Shown here: piece by piece, positions 1-6,514 of the stretch
Layout: each line of letters opens with the position of its first letter
Numbering within the stretch: the stretch's first letter is position 1
NCBI GenBank assembly: GCA_022712835.1
Contig: JAFLJU010000099.1
Location: forward strand, 1-6,514
DNA length: 6,514 bases
From: Desulfobacteraceae bacterium
GTDB lineage: Bacteria; Desulfobacterota; Desulfobacteria; Desulfobacterales; Desulfobacteraceae
Direction of reading: 5' to 3'
Translations under genes and position numbers: made by a program
The notes under the pieces: model-generated
Told to the model about the DNA's origin: nothing
Seen by the model: the letters and a program-made list of their open reading frames with translations, nothing else
Databases searched by the model: none

Positions 1-2
1 TG

Positions 3-281
3 GCCCAGGAAAAAAATGGCTATACCATGACAGACCGGGGCACCTATATCAAATACCAGGACAGCCAGGGCGGAAATGCCCCCTTGAAAGTATTGGTGGA
101 AGGAGATAAAATCCTTTTGAATCAATATAGCGTGCTGACCCTTGACCCGAATAACTGCCCCAAGGCCAAATACGATCTTGCCTTAAAATTTTCCGCTTGG
201 ATGGGATCGGCCCCGGCTCAGAAGCTCATTGGAGATTTCAGGCTTCTGGATCAAAAATTATTTATCCCCAACGCAAAGTAG
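3..281 (+). CDS. tupA: Tungstate ABC transporter, periplasmic substrate-binding protein TupA (C-terminal part only)
   Basis: The gene enters from the left edge: the reading frame is open from base 3, so the ATG at 27 is internal and not the start. The 92 visible residues begin AQEKNGYTMTDRGTY, a stretch typical of the TupA family (tungstate-specific binding proteins that capture the oxyanion in the periplasm and hand it to TupB). The tail, with GSAPAQKLIGDFRLLDQ followed by LFIPNAK, matches the usual family ending of a 'W..s..gQklI..f...gq.LF.PNA' pattern. The signal peptide and most of the ligand-binding residues lie outside the window, so selectivity for tungstate over molybdate rests on family resemblance and on the neighbouring tupB and tupC. 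The TAG stop is 12 bases before tupB, consistent with one operon. Confidence is high for the family and lower for strict tungstate specificity. Confidence 0.88.
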   Translation, partial: AQEKNGYTMTDRGTYIKYQDSQGGNAPLKVLVEGDKILLNQYSVLTLDPNNCPKAKYDLALKFSAWMGSAPAQKLIGDFRLLDQKLFIPNAK

Positions 282-284
282 TTA

Positions 285-289
285 CAGGA
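285..289 (+). promoter_or_regulatory. Ribosome binding site of tupB
   Basis: CAGGA lies 4 bases upstream of the ATG at 294, within the 12-base gap after tupA. The spacing is slightly short, but the site supports this start, which also gives the N-terminus expected of TupB. Confidence 0.6.
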
Positions 290-293
290 ATTT

Positions 294-980
294 ATGGATT
301 TTATTGTTGCAGGCTTTATTCGCGCCATTGAGTTGCTGGTGAACTTTGATCATTCAACTTATACGGCAATTTCTGCAACACTGCAGGCATCCACCTGCTC
401 CATGTTGATATCCCTTGGAGCAGGTCTGCCCTGCGGATTCCTTCTGGGGTACTTTGATTTCAAATGGAAAAGAGGTCTTCGAACCATTTTAGATACCCTC
501 CTGGCACTTCCCACGGTTTCCGTGGGGCTTCTGGTCTATGCATTTATTTCCAGCCAGGGGCCCCTGGGGCAGTTCGGAATGCTATTTACCCTTACCGGCA
601 TTGCCATTGGCCAGACCATCCTTGCCTTTCCCATTGTAACCGCCCTCACCGCCACCATCGTGGAAAATATAGATCCTGAGCTTAAACTGACCCTGGTTTC
701 CCTGGGAGCCGGCAAAAGAAATATTATCACAACCTGTTTGTGGGAAGTCCGATACGGCCTGCTGGCTGCTGCCGTCACAGCCTATGGCCGGGTGTTGACC
801 GAGGTGGGAATCTCCATGATGGTGGGGGGCAACATTAAATATCACACCAGAACCATCACCACGGCCATTGCCCTTGAAACCAACAAGGGACTTTTTGCCG
901 ATGGCATCGCCCTTGGGCTTGTCCTCATTGGCATTGCCTTTGCCGTTAACATTTCCCTCTCCTTTTTACGAAAGCAATAA
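294..980 (+). CDS. tupB: Tungstate ABC transporter, inner-membrane permease TupB
   Basis: This 228-residue polytopic protein forms, as a dimer, the membrane channel that moves tungstate from TupA into the cytoplasm. Hydrophobic segments are visible at roughly residues 30-52, 66-86, 97-118, 155-178 and 203-223, giving about five membrane spans, the normal size for this family. The cytoplasmic loop that couples to the ATPase (EAA-like) lies around residues 127-150 and includes VSLGAGKRNII. The strongest family marker is EVGISMMVGGNIKYHTRTIT (residues 170-189); the 'GR.l.EVG..MMVGGNI...TR..TTAI' block is characteristic of TupB and its close relatives. The chosen ATG has a Shine-Dalgarno site and no competing upstream start. 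The gene sits 12 bases after tupA and 2 bases before tupC. Molybdate permeases of the ModB and WtpB types are related, but the VGGNI block and the gene order favour Tup. Confidence 0.93.
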   Translation: MDFIVAGFIRAIELLVNFDHSTYTAISATLQASTCSMLISLGAGLPCGFLLGYFDFKWKRGLRTILDTLLALPTVSVGLLVYAFISSQGPLGQFGMLFTLTGIAIGQTILAFPIVTALTATIVENIDPELKLTLVSLGAGKRNIITTCLWEVRYGLLAAAVTAYGRVLTEVGISMMVGGNIKYHTRTITTAIALETNKGLFADGIALGLVLIGIAFAVNISLSFLRKQ

Positions 981-982
981 AA

Positions 983-2014
983 ATGACCCAGATTTCCTAT
1001 AAACTAAACCAGATCCGACACTATTACGGGGACAAAAAAGTACTGGATATTGATGGGTTGCAAATCGCCAAAAGCTCCATCACCGGACTGACCGGTCCCA
1101 ACGGCAGCGGCAAAAGCACGTTACTGAAAATCATGGCCTTTGCTCTGAAACCAAGTGTGGGAGAGGTTTTTTTCAACGGGCGAAAAGAATTTGTCCTATC
1201 CCCCCGGGTCCGTTCCAGGGTCACCCTGCTCACCCAGAAACCCTATCTTTTAAAACGATCGGTTTTCGAAAACATTGCCTATGGGTTAAAAATCCGAAAA
1301 GACTTAGGTAACCTTAAAAACCGGATTGAAGAGGCCTTGGAAAATGTGGGACTTGGCTATGGGGAATTTGCCCACCGCCAATGGCATGAACTTTCCGGCG
1401 GGGAGGCCCAACGGGTAGCCATGGCCGCCCGCCTCATTCTCAAACCCGAAGTGTTGCTCCTGGATGAACCCGTGGCCAGTGTGGATACCAAAAGTGCAGA
1501 CCTGATCCGGAAGGCCTCCCTGGCTGCCAGAAAAGACTGGGGCTGTACGCTTCTGATTGCCAGCCATGATCTGCCCTGGCTGTATGAATGCAGTGACACG
1601 CAAATATCCATTGCCAATGGTAAAATTTTTTCAACAGGCAGGGAAAATATCATTCCCCCGCCCTACGACCTGTCCTGTTCCGAGTACCCCGTAAAACACC
1701 TTAAAGATGGGGACACAAGCGAACATATCCGTTTACCCGCCCGGGGAAAACCCGACAAACTTGCCGTGATACAAAAAGAAAAAATTCACATCTGCCTTGA
1801 ACGGGATCAGGCAAACGGGTATGATAACCAGATCACCGCCCAAATCGTTGCCATGCTCATGGAAAAGAATTCCGGCCATATCATGACCACCCTGGCGGCG
1901 GATAATTTTTCCCTGAATCTAAGCTTTTCGCCGGATCAAGCCAACGCACTGAAACTTCTGCCCGGCAAACGTCTCATCCTCATGTTCCACTCCCGGGATA
2001 TTGAGTGGCGCTAG
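983..2014 (+). CDS. tupC: Tungstate ABC transporter, ATP-binding protein TupC with C-terminal extension
   Basis: This cytoplasmic ATPase drives tungstate import through TupB. All nucleotide-binding motifs are intact: Walker A GPNGSGKST (residues 38-46), Q-loop Q85, signature LSGGE (137-141), Walker B VLLLDE (157-162), D-loop SVD (166-168) and switch His195 in ASHD. The core ends near residue 225. The protein is 343 residues, about 100 longer than a minimal ABC subunit. The tail contains a linker (about 225-260) and a region at about 280-341 with the pattern of a TOBE/Mop domain (ITAQIVAM, then LSFSPDQANALKLLPGKRL, then a final beta-like segment). In ModC and other importer ATPases, TOBE domains can bind oxyanions or regulate transport; that role here is inference. 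The start codon is 2 bases after the tupB stop with no strong Shine-Dalgarno site (only GAAAG at 970-974), so translation probably depends on coupling to tupB. The gene meets the GMC gene tail to tail, 7 bases apart. Confidence 0.9.
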   Translation: MTQISYKLNQIRHYYGDKKVLDIDGLQIAKSSITGLTGPNGSGKSTLLKIMAFALKPSVGEVFFNGRKEFVLSPRVRSRVTLLTQKPYLLKRSVFENIAYGLKIRKDLGNLKNRIEEALENVGLGYGEFAHRQWHELSGGEAQRVAMAARLILKPEVLLLDEPVASVDTKSADLIRKASLAARKDWGCTLLIASHDLPWLYECSDTQISIANGKIFSTGRENIIPPPYDLSCSEYPVKHLKDGDTSEHIRLPARGKPDKLAVIQKEKIHICLERDQANGYDNQITAQIVAMLMEKNSGHIMTTLAADNFSLNLSFSPDQANALKLLPGKRLILMFHSRDIEWR

Positions 2015-2021
2015 CTTTATT

Positions 2022-3614
2022 CTATAGGGTGTCCTTCTTGGCTGGTATATTTGACATGATATGCTCTGACAATGCGGTAATGGTCAAACTCGGATTAACC
2101 CCGAGATTGGCCGAAACCACGGACCCATCCGCCACATAAAGGCCCGGATAACCAAACAATTCACCCTTGCCCGACACCACCCCGGTTTGAGCAGAATCTC
2201 CCATGCAGCATCCGCCCAGGATATGGGCGGTGGTAGACATGTCCAAAAGCACTTCTGGAAAGGAACTCAAGGGGATTCCGTCCATCTTTTTAGCCAGGCG
2301 CTCGGCGGTTTCATTGGCAACGGGGATGTAGCTTGGGGATCTTTTAAATCCTTCCGGGATTTCAGAATTGATGGATTTCCCGCCCAGACGCCACCAGCGT
2401 TTTTTATAACCCAGTTTAAGGTGATTCTTATCGGTTTGCATCACCAGGAGCACCGATATGGAGGCCGCTTTGCCCAGGGGCCATAAAAGCTTAGCAAATT
2501 GCAGCGGATGTCTTAGGATATTGCCCAGATACCGGATCACCCGGGGAACACTGCCTCCCCCCCCGGCCATGACGGTCAAAAGATTCAGCAATACATCGGA
2601 GCCTTTATTGTAGCGGACAATCTCAATGTGAGTGGTCTTGTCCGGGTAAATGCCAGAGGTAATAGCGATCTGGTCGTTCCAGTCACTTGTTTTATCAAAG
2701 GATTGGACACCAATGAGGGCTTCGGAATTGGTTCGGACAAAATTGCCCAGTTCATCGGAGATATGGGGAAGTAGTCCCGCATCTTTACACTGGCTCAACA
2801 ATTTGACCGTCCCCAGAACACCGCCGGAAAAGATAACACCCTTGACCCGATAGATCTTTTCCTTTTTAATAAACCCCCTAGTGGTTGTGGTGGTCACCTC
2901 ATATCCTTGCTCCATCGGTCTCACACCCGTCACCAGTGTTTCGGCAATAATTTTTACACCCTTTTCCCTGGCAAGAAAAAGGTAATTTTTATCCAGGGTG
3001 TTCTTGGCCCCCACCGGGCACCCGATCATGCAGGCACCGCAAAAGGTGCATCCGGTCCGATCCGGTCCTTTGCCATTAAAATAGGGGTCTGGAACGGTTT
3101 CTTCAGGGGTGCCGAAGAAAATCCCCACATCATTTTTATGGAAGGTGTCCTTACCGGTCATCTCCATACCCACCTCTTTCAACAATAGATCGGCCTTCCC
3201 AACATGGGGACTGACATTTGCCCCCAGCATTTTTCTAGCGGTTTCATAATGGGGCGCAAGGGCTTCCCGGGGATCTGGAATGCACCATTCTTTAGATTCA
3301 AACACCTCATCCGGGGGAACCAAAAGCTGGTTTGCATAGACCAAGCTGCCGCCGCCCACCCCACTGCCGTGGACAATCATCACGTGCTTGAAAAGGGTGA
3401 TCATTTGATATCCATAACAGCCGATTTGGGGAATCCAGAGATATTTTTTTATATTCCAATTTGTTTTGGGAAAATCTTTTGTTTTCCATTCCTTTCCCTT
3501 TTCGATCACAGCGACCCCATATCCTTTTTCCGAAAGTCTCAGGGCGGACACACTGCCACCAAAACCAGAACCAATTACAATGTAATCAAAATCATAGGGT
3601 TTTGTTGAATTCAT
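2022..3614 (-). CDS. GMC-family FAD-dependent oxidoreductase, ChoD/cholesterol-oxidase-like, with a ferredoxin-type Cys motif
   Basis: This 530-residue flavoprotein is predicted to be cytoplasmic: no signal peptide is visible, and the FAD fold starts almost at once. The Rossmann motif is GSGFGGS (residues 15-21), followed by Glu38, which is placed to bind the FAD ribose. The second FAD block is HGSGVGGGSLVYAN (82-95). The C-terminal GMC domain has the expected catalytic His in TAHILGGC (His464), YVADGS (493-498), and Asn507 in NPSLTITAL. The organisation follows the ChoD/cholesterol-oxidase-like branch of the superfamily. An insertion carries Cys189, Cys192, Cys195 and Cys199 in CxxCxxCxxxCP spacing, then GAKNTLDKNY; this resembles a 4Fe-4S ferredoxin site and recalls the Fe-S centre of bacterial FAD-glucose dehydrogenase. 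Cluster binding is inferred. If the host is an anaerobe, a dehydrogenase passing electrons to a carrier is more likely than an oxidase. The substrate (an alcohol, possibly a sterol-like or other bulky one) cannot be read from the sequence. The start is supported by GAGGA 6 bases upstream. Confidence 0.88.
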   Translation of the reverse strand: MNSTKPYDFDYIVIGSGFGGSVSALRLSEKGYGVAVIEKGKEWKTKDFPKTNWNIKKYLWIPQIGCYGYQMITLFKHVMIVHGSGVGGGSLVYANQLLVPPDEVFESKEWCIPDPREALAPHYETARKMLGANVSPHVGKADLLLKEVGMEMTGKDTFHKNDVGIFFGTPEETVPDPYFNGKGPDRTGCTFCGACMIGCPVGAKNTLDKNYLFLAREKGVKIIAETLVTGVRPMEQGYEVTTTTTRGFIKKEKIYRVKGVIFSGGVLGTVKLLSQCKDAGLLPHISDELGNFVRTNSEALIGVQSFDKTSDWNDQIAITSGIYPDKTTHIEIVRYNKGSDVLLNLLTVMAGGGGSVPRVIRYLGNILRHPLQFAKLLWPLGKAASISVLLVMQTDKNHLKLGYKKRWWRLGGKSINSEIPEGFKRSPSYIPVANETAERLAKKMDGIPLSSFPEVLLDMSTTAHILGGCCMGDSAQTGVVSGKGELFGYPGLYVADGSVVSANLGVNPSLTITALSEHIMSNIPAKKDTL

Positions 3615-3620
3615 TTGGCA

Positions 3621-3625
3621 TCCTC
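3621..3625 (-). promoter_or_regulatory. Ribosome binding site of the GMC oxidoreductase gene
   Basis: On the minus strand GAGGA lies 6 bases upstream of the ATG at 3614-3612. It fixes the start that leaves a short leader (MNSTKPYDF) before the FAD-binding strand, as is usual for the family. Confidence 0.7.
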
Positions 3626-3688
3626 ATCAATTGGTCTCTTAAGAACATTCACTTATTGGTACAGATAACCTTTAGTCGGTCTTTTTTT

Positions 3689-3718
3689 AATATGGTCCGA
3701 GCAAAAACTCCCTGGCAA
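3689..3718 (-). promoter_or_regulatory. Weak candidate sigma-70-type promoter upstream of the GMC gene
   Basis: Within the 109-base gap between the amidohydrolase stop and the GMC start, the minus strand shows TTGCCA (3718-3713, 5 of 6 to the -35 consensus), an 18-base spacer, and CATATT (3694-3689, 4 of 6 to the -10 consensus). It would give a 5' leader of roughly 70 bases. The match is modest and the gap is AT-rich, so it may be chance. The rest of the gap holds no ORF, no clear hairpin-plus-T terminator and no obvious operator. Confidence 0.22.
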
Positions 3719-3723
3719 AAAAA

Positions 3724-5361
3724 TTAAAGTGGATTGCCTGATTCCCGCTGATAAACGATTTTTCCGCCAAGAATAGTAGTTTCCACTTTGATGTTTTTAA
3801 GTGTTTCGGCGTCAACCTCATAGGGATTAGCGCTGAGCACAACCAGATCCGCCAGTTTCCCCTCACGGATGCTTCCCTTGATATCCTCTTCAAAGGAAGC
3901 CTGTGCCCCATTTTTTGTATACATTTCCAAGGCTTCCCCAACGGTTATTTTTTCATTAGGAGCATAGGAAGGGGCACCGGGCGTTTCGACATTTTTTCGT
4001 TCAACCAAAGCGTAAATTCCCTTGAAAACATCGGGTGTTTCCACCGGGATATCGGAACCACAATTTACCGAGACACCACAATCCAGCAAGGTTCTCCAGG
4101 CGTAACTTTGGCTGCCTCTTTTTTCTCCCAGACGGTCGTCCAGCATGCTCAAATCACTGGAAAGCGCCACGGGCTGGGTATTGATATTCAATCCCAATGC
4201 GGCAATGCGCTGGTATTGCGTTTTATTGCCCACAAAAACATGGACCAATCTATGCCGATGATCCTTTTTAGGATACCGGGTCAAAAGCGTTTCAAACTGA
4301 TTCAAAATCATCTCCAGGGAGCCGTCTCCAATGGTATGCAAACAGATCTGCATATTTGCCAGGTGCAGTTTTTCCATGGTCTGATACAATTGGCTTTCGG
4401 TATAGTAATAAATCCCCTTGTTGCCCAACTCATCGGCATAATCCTCAAGAAGGGCAGCCGTCCTCGCACCAAGAGTTCCATCCACCCATTGCTTGACAGG
4501 GCCCATGCGATAGTATAGATCGCCCTCCCCTGTTTTGATATTTTTTTCAAGGAAACCATCGATGTCCGATTCATTTGCCAGGGCTACCTTTTGATAAACC
4601 CGCATCAAAAGTTCCTGGTTTTCGACCATTTCCCTGTAGAGATTGTATATATCCATAAAATCTCCGGAATATCCCAGGTCATAGGATTCTTCGGAATGAA
4701 TCGATGTGATGCCATGGGACAGCAGTTGGTCAATACCGGTTTTAATGGCTTTTTTTATTTCCTGCATGCTCTGGGTCGTATTTTTTTGTTTTTTGAACCA
4801 CTCAAGGGCAGCTTCGGTGATGACACCATTGAGCTCATTTTTTTCATCCCTTAAAAATTGTCCCCCGGCAATGACCGTATCAAGGGTGATGCTGGTTAAT
4901 TTAAGTGCCAGGGAATTAACTGCCGCCACATGCCCGCAATTTCTGAGCAGCAAAATCGGTAAAGTTGTTGAAATCTGATCCAGATCCTGCCTTGACAAAA
5001 ATTTACCATCCTCAAAAAGATTTTGATCCCACCCCCTCCCATGGAGCCATTCCCCTTCTTTCAAGGGATTTAGCTCAAGATGGCATCTGCATTTCTTTAT
5101 CACCTCATTCCGGGATGCAAGAGAGTTTAAGGACACCGAATTCAGGGAGCAGCCATAGGCCACCAGATGGACATGGGTGTCAATAAACCCCGGAACCACA
5201 GATTTTCCCTTCAGATCCATCACATGGGAAGGGTTGCCAACATGTTGCATAATCGATTCGTTGCTGCCAAGTTTCGTGATCATCTCCCCGTCAATTGCAG
5301 CGGCCTCATACACCCGGCCTTCCATTGTGTGGAGCTTTGCGTTTTTAATTATCCAGGTCAT
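3724..5361 (-). CDS. YtcJ/NfdA-like metal-dependent amidohydrolase (Amidohydrolase_3 family), substrate unknown
   Basis: This 545-residue protein has the usual length and layout of the COG1574 (YtcJ) group, which includes N-substituted formamide deformylase. These enzymes hydrolyse C-N bonds in a metal-dependent TIM barrel. Visible landmarks are the N-terminal beta-sandwich strand entering the barrel at VVPGFIDTHVHL (metal-binding His63 and His65), GWDQN (110-114), RNCGHVAAVNS (140-150), VKQWVDGTLGARTA (289-302; Lys290 may be the metal-bridging lysine), LHTIGDG (His342), LVHVF (His374), and the barrel-closing NCGSDIPVETP (Asp437). The C-terminus returns to the sandwich domain with KGSIREGKLADLVVLSANP. 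No signal peptide is visible, so it is probably cytoplasmic. All expected metal ligands appear intact, so an active enzyme is likely, but most YtcJ members have no known substrate and I cannot name one. The start has AGGA 6 bases upstream. It follows mltA by 62 bases and precedes the GMC gene by 109 bases on the same strand. Confidence 0.88.
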   Translation of the reverse strand: MTWIIKNAKLHTMEGRVYEAAAIDGEMITKLGSNESIMQHVGNPSHVMDLKGKSVVPGFIDTHVHLVAYGCSLNSVSLNSLASRNEVIKKCRCHLELNPLKEGEWLHGRGWDQNLFEDGKFLSRQDLDQISTTLPILLLRNCGHVAAVNSLALKLTSITLDTVIAGGQFLRDEKNELNGVITEAALEWFKKQKNTTQSMQEIKKAIKTGIDQLLSHGITSIHSEESYDLGYSGDFMDIYNLYREMVENQELLMRVYQKVALANESDIDGFLEKNIKTGEGDLYYRMGPVKQWVDGTLGARTAALLEDYADELGNKGIYYYTESQLYQTMEKLHLANMQICLHTIGDGSLEMILNQFETLLTRYPKKDHRHRLVHVFVGNKTQYQRIAALGLNINTQPVALSSDLSMLDDRLGEKRGSQSYAWRTLLDCGVSVNCGSDIPVETPDVFKGIYALVERKNVETPGAPSYAPNEKITVGEALEMYTKNGAQASFEEDIKGSIREGKLADLVVLSANPYEVDAETLKNIKVETTILGGKIVYQRESGNPL

Positions 5362-5367
5362 GTTATA

Positions 5368-5371
5368 TCCT
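5368..5371 (-). promoter_or_regulatory. Ribosome binding site of the amidohydrolase gene
   Basis: On the minus strand AGGA (within TTAGGATATAAC) lies 6 bases upstream of the ATG at 5361-5359. The chosen start also gives the family-typical opening strand, with TWIIKNAKLHTM at residues 2-13. The remainder of the 62-base gap is AT-rich and shows no convincing promoter or terminator. Confidence 0.65.
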
Positions 5372-5423
5372 AATTCTTTTATACCTTTCGGTCCATTTTT
5401 AAATTTTTCAAAAAATACAGCTA

Positions 5424-6514
5424 TCAGGGTTTTAGCACCAGAAAATACAATTGACCCCGGACGTTCATATGGCCTGCCGTGAACTCAGCATAGGTCCCGT
5501 TACCGCAAAAAAGATCGGCCCGGCCTGGACCTTTGATGGCACCACCTGTGTCCTGGTTTAAAACAAATAAAGACTTAGGTTTCCATTTTTCCAGGGGTTC
5601 AAGAAGATTGGGATCAGGAAGAGCCGTTTCTGCAAAACAAAGAGCGCCATTGGGAAAAATCTTTTGGTCAGTGGCAATGGAGCGCAGGGGGGATACCTCC
5701 ACACTGATACTGCCAAAGGGACCGCCTTTTTCGGTTTTAAAAAAGACAAAACTTTCATTGTGATGTAGCACCTCGTCCATGCGATGGGGATTTTTTTCCA
5801 GCCATTCCCGGATGGCCTGCATGGACATATCTTTCTTGGCAATCTCTTTTTTCTTAATCAGGTATCTTCCCACGGACCGATAGGCAGCGCCGTTGCTGCT
5901 GGCATAGTGAACCCGAAGCTGCCCCCCCTGTTCAAGGTCCACCCGGCCCGATCCCTGGATTTCAAGGAAAAACCGGTCCACCCGGCTTTCCAGCCAAACC
6001 ACCGGCACTGCCCGGTCCGTGAAATTAGATATCTGGTTAATCTGGCGCCGGGAATAATATGGAACCACCCGGCCCGTGTCAGAATTGACCCTTGCCGTCA
6101 GCCGTTTGTGACCTTTGTATTTATCTGAAAAAAGAGAAAGATCAATTTTCACAAGATCTGCCGGAGTGGAAAAAACAGGATGGGTGTAGATGCTGTCTTG
6201 TTCAAGGCTGCCCTTGTAAGTGGGTTCATAATAGCCGGTGAACAAGACCTGCCCCTTGTCATTGCCGGCACTCCTGTACACCAGAAACTCATTTTTCATT
6301 CGGGCATTCAGTTCGCCCGGGGAGGGATTTTTTTCCAGGAGGGCCTTAAAGGTTTCAAGGGAACGGATCATGTGCCCGGCATTAAATATATCCTTTCCAT
6401 AGGTATATTTCCGGGACAGGGGCACCCGTCTGAAATAAACCAGGCTCTGATCAATGGAACGAGTAAGTCCCTCAAATCCATGGCTGTCAGAAAACTTAGG
6501 ATACTGGCTTTCTA
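5424..6514 (-). CDS. mltA: Membrane-bound lytic murein transglycosylase A, MltA (N-terminus beyond window)
   Basis: MltA cleaves the MurNAc-GlcNAc bond of peptidoglycan non-hydrolytically, leaving 1,6-anhydro-MurNAc, and in Gram-negatives is usually an outer-membrane lipoprotein facing the periplasm. The frame is open to the right edge (first full codon at 6512), giving 362 visible residues. The GTG at 6425 is not the start: upstream codons encode HGFEGLTRSIDQSLVYFRRV, matching the family's N-terminal helix. The signal peptide or lipobox is outside the window. Conserved blocks are GYYEP (6222-6236), IQGSGRVDLEQG with QGSGR at 5943-5957, HYASSNGAAYRSVGRYLI, and the C-terminal 3D domain NQDTGGAIKGPGRADLFCG. 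Asp in QDTGG is at 5550-5552. Asp in RADLF (5514-5516) aligns, from memory of the E. coli protein, with catalytic Asp308. The stop TGA is followed directly by an in-frame TAG. It heads the visible minus-strand block; a functional link to the two downstream enzymes is not evident. Confidence 0.92.
   Translation of the reverse strand, partial: ESQYPKFSDSHGFEGLTRSIDQSLVYFRRVPLSRKYTYGKDIFNAGHMIRSLETFKALLEKNPSPGELNARMKNEFLVYRSAGNDKGQVLFTGYYEPTYKGSLEQDSIYTHPVFSTPADLVKIDLSLFSDKYKGHKRLTARVNSDTGRVVPYYSRRQINQISNFTDRAVPVVWLESRVDRFFLEIQGSGRVDLEQGGQLRVHYASSNGAAYRSVGRYLIKKKEIAKKDMSMQAIREWLEKNPHRMDEVLHHNESFVFFKTEKGGPFGSISVEVSPLRSIATDQKIFPNGALCFAETALPDPNLLEPLEKWKPKSLFVLNQDTGGAIKGPGRADLFCGNGTYAEFTAGHMNVRGQLYFLVLKP

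Noticed and set aside
2557..2564. Run of eight C (eight G in the coding strand) inside the GMC gene, a possible phase-variation tract.
   Set aside because: It encodes part of a glycine-rich AGGGGS loop, the frame is intact on both sides, and an isolated G8 tract in a metabolic gene is weak evidence for phase variation.
3204..3608. Plus-strand open frame of 134 codons opposite the start of the GMC gene.
   Set aside because: It is a mirror of the GMC coding sequence with no recognisable domain or supporting context.
3665..3702. Possible hairpin (TCGG paired with CCGA) with a nearby T-run in the 109-base gap.
   Set aside because: Only four contiguous pairs around a long loop, and on the minus strand the T-run is not downstream of the stem.
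3687..3941. Minus-strand open frame of 84 codons overlapping the end of the amidohydrolase and the following gap.
   Set aside because: It is out of frame with the amidohydrolase C-terminus, which is intact and family-like; the alternative product resembles nothing I recognise.
4108..4518. Plus-strand open frame of 136 codons opposite the amidohydrolase gene.
   Set aside because: No family resemblance and biased composition; it is antisense to a well-conserved coding region with intact catalytic motifs.
5362..5412. TTGAAA and TATAAA hexamers on the minus strand upstream of the amidohydrolase, considered as a promoter.
   Set aside because: The spacer is 22 bases, and the -10 would sit so close to the ATG that the ribosome binding site would be at the extreme 5' end of the message.
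5401..5416. AT-only palindrome between mltA and the amidohydrolase gene, considered as a terminator.
   Set aside because: The stem has only A-T pairs and almost no loop, so it would not form a stable terminator hairpin.

Overview
The window shows parts of two oppositely oriented gene blocks that meet tail to tail near position 2018. The left block (+ strand) is a tungstate ABC transporter operon: the C-terminal end of the periplasmic binding protein TupA (cut by the left edge), the permease TupB, and the ATPase TupC. The gaps between them are 12 and 2 bases, so they are almost certainly one transcription unit, with its promoter left of the window. TupC carries an extra C-terminal region of about 100 residues whose end resembles a TOBE/Mop-type domain.

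The right block (- strand, read from right to left) holds an MltA-type lytic murein transglycosylase (its N-terminus is cut by the right edge), then after 62 bases a YtcJ/NfdA-like amidohydrolase, then after 109 bases a ChoD-like GMC flavoprotein oxidoreductase with a ferredoxin-style four-cysteine motif. The last two genes have good Shine-Dalgarno sites. The 109-base gap contains a weak candidate promoter, so the GMC gene may be partly independent. No rho-independent terminator is evident in any gap, including the 7 bases between tupC and the GMC gene.

The organism is a Gram-negative bacterium: MltA acts on the sacculus at the outer membrane, and Tup uses a periplasmic binding protein. Tungstate uptake, mid-range GC and the general protein style would suit an anaerobe such as a Desulfobacterota (Desulfobacteraceae-like) species. 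That placement is inference; there is no rRNA or other decisive marker here. Tungstate import would supply tungsten enzymes such as formate dehydrogenases or aldehyde:ferredoxin oxidoreductases, none of which is encoded in the window.

Every gene belongs to a recognisable family. There are no tRNA or rRNA genes, CRISPR arrays, insertion sequences or phage genes, and I found no convincing undescribed multi-gene system. The points most worth a second look are the possible Fe-S cluster in the GMC enzyme, the TupC C-terminal extension, and the unassigned amidohydrolase/GMC pair.
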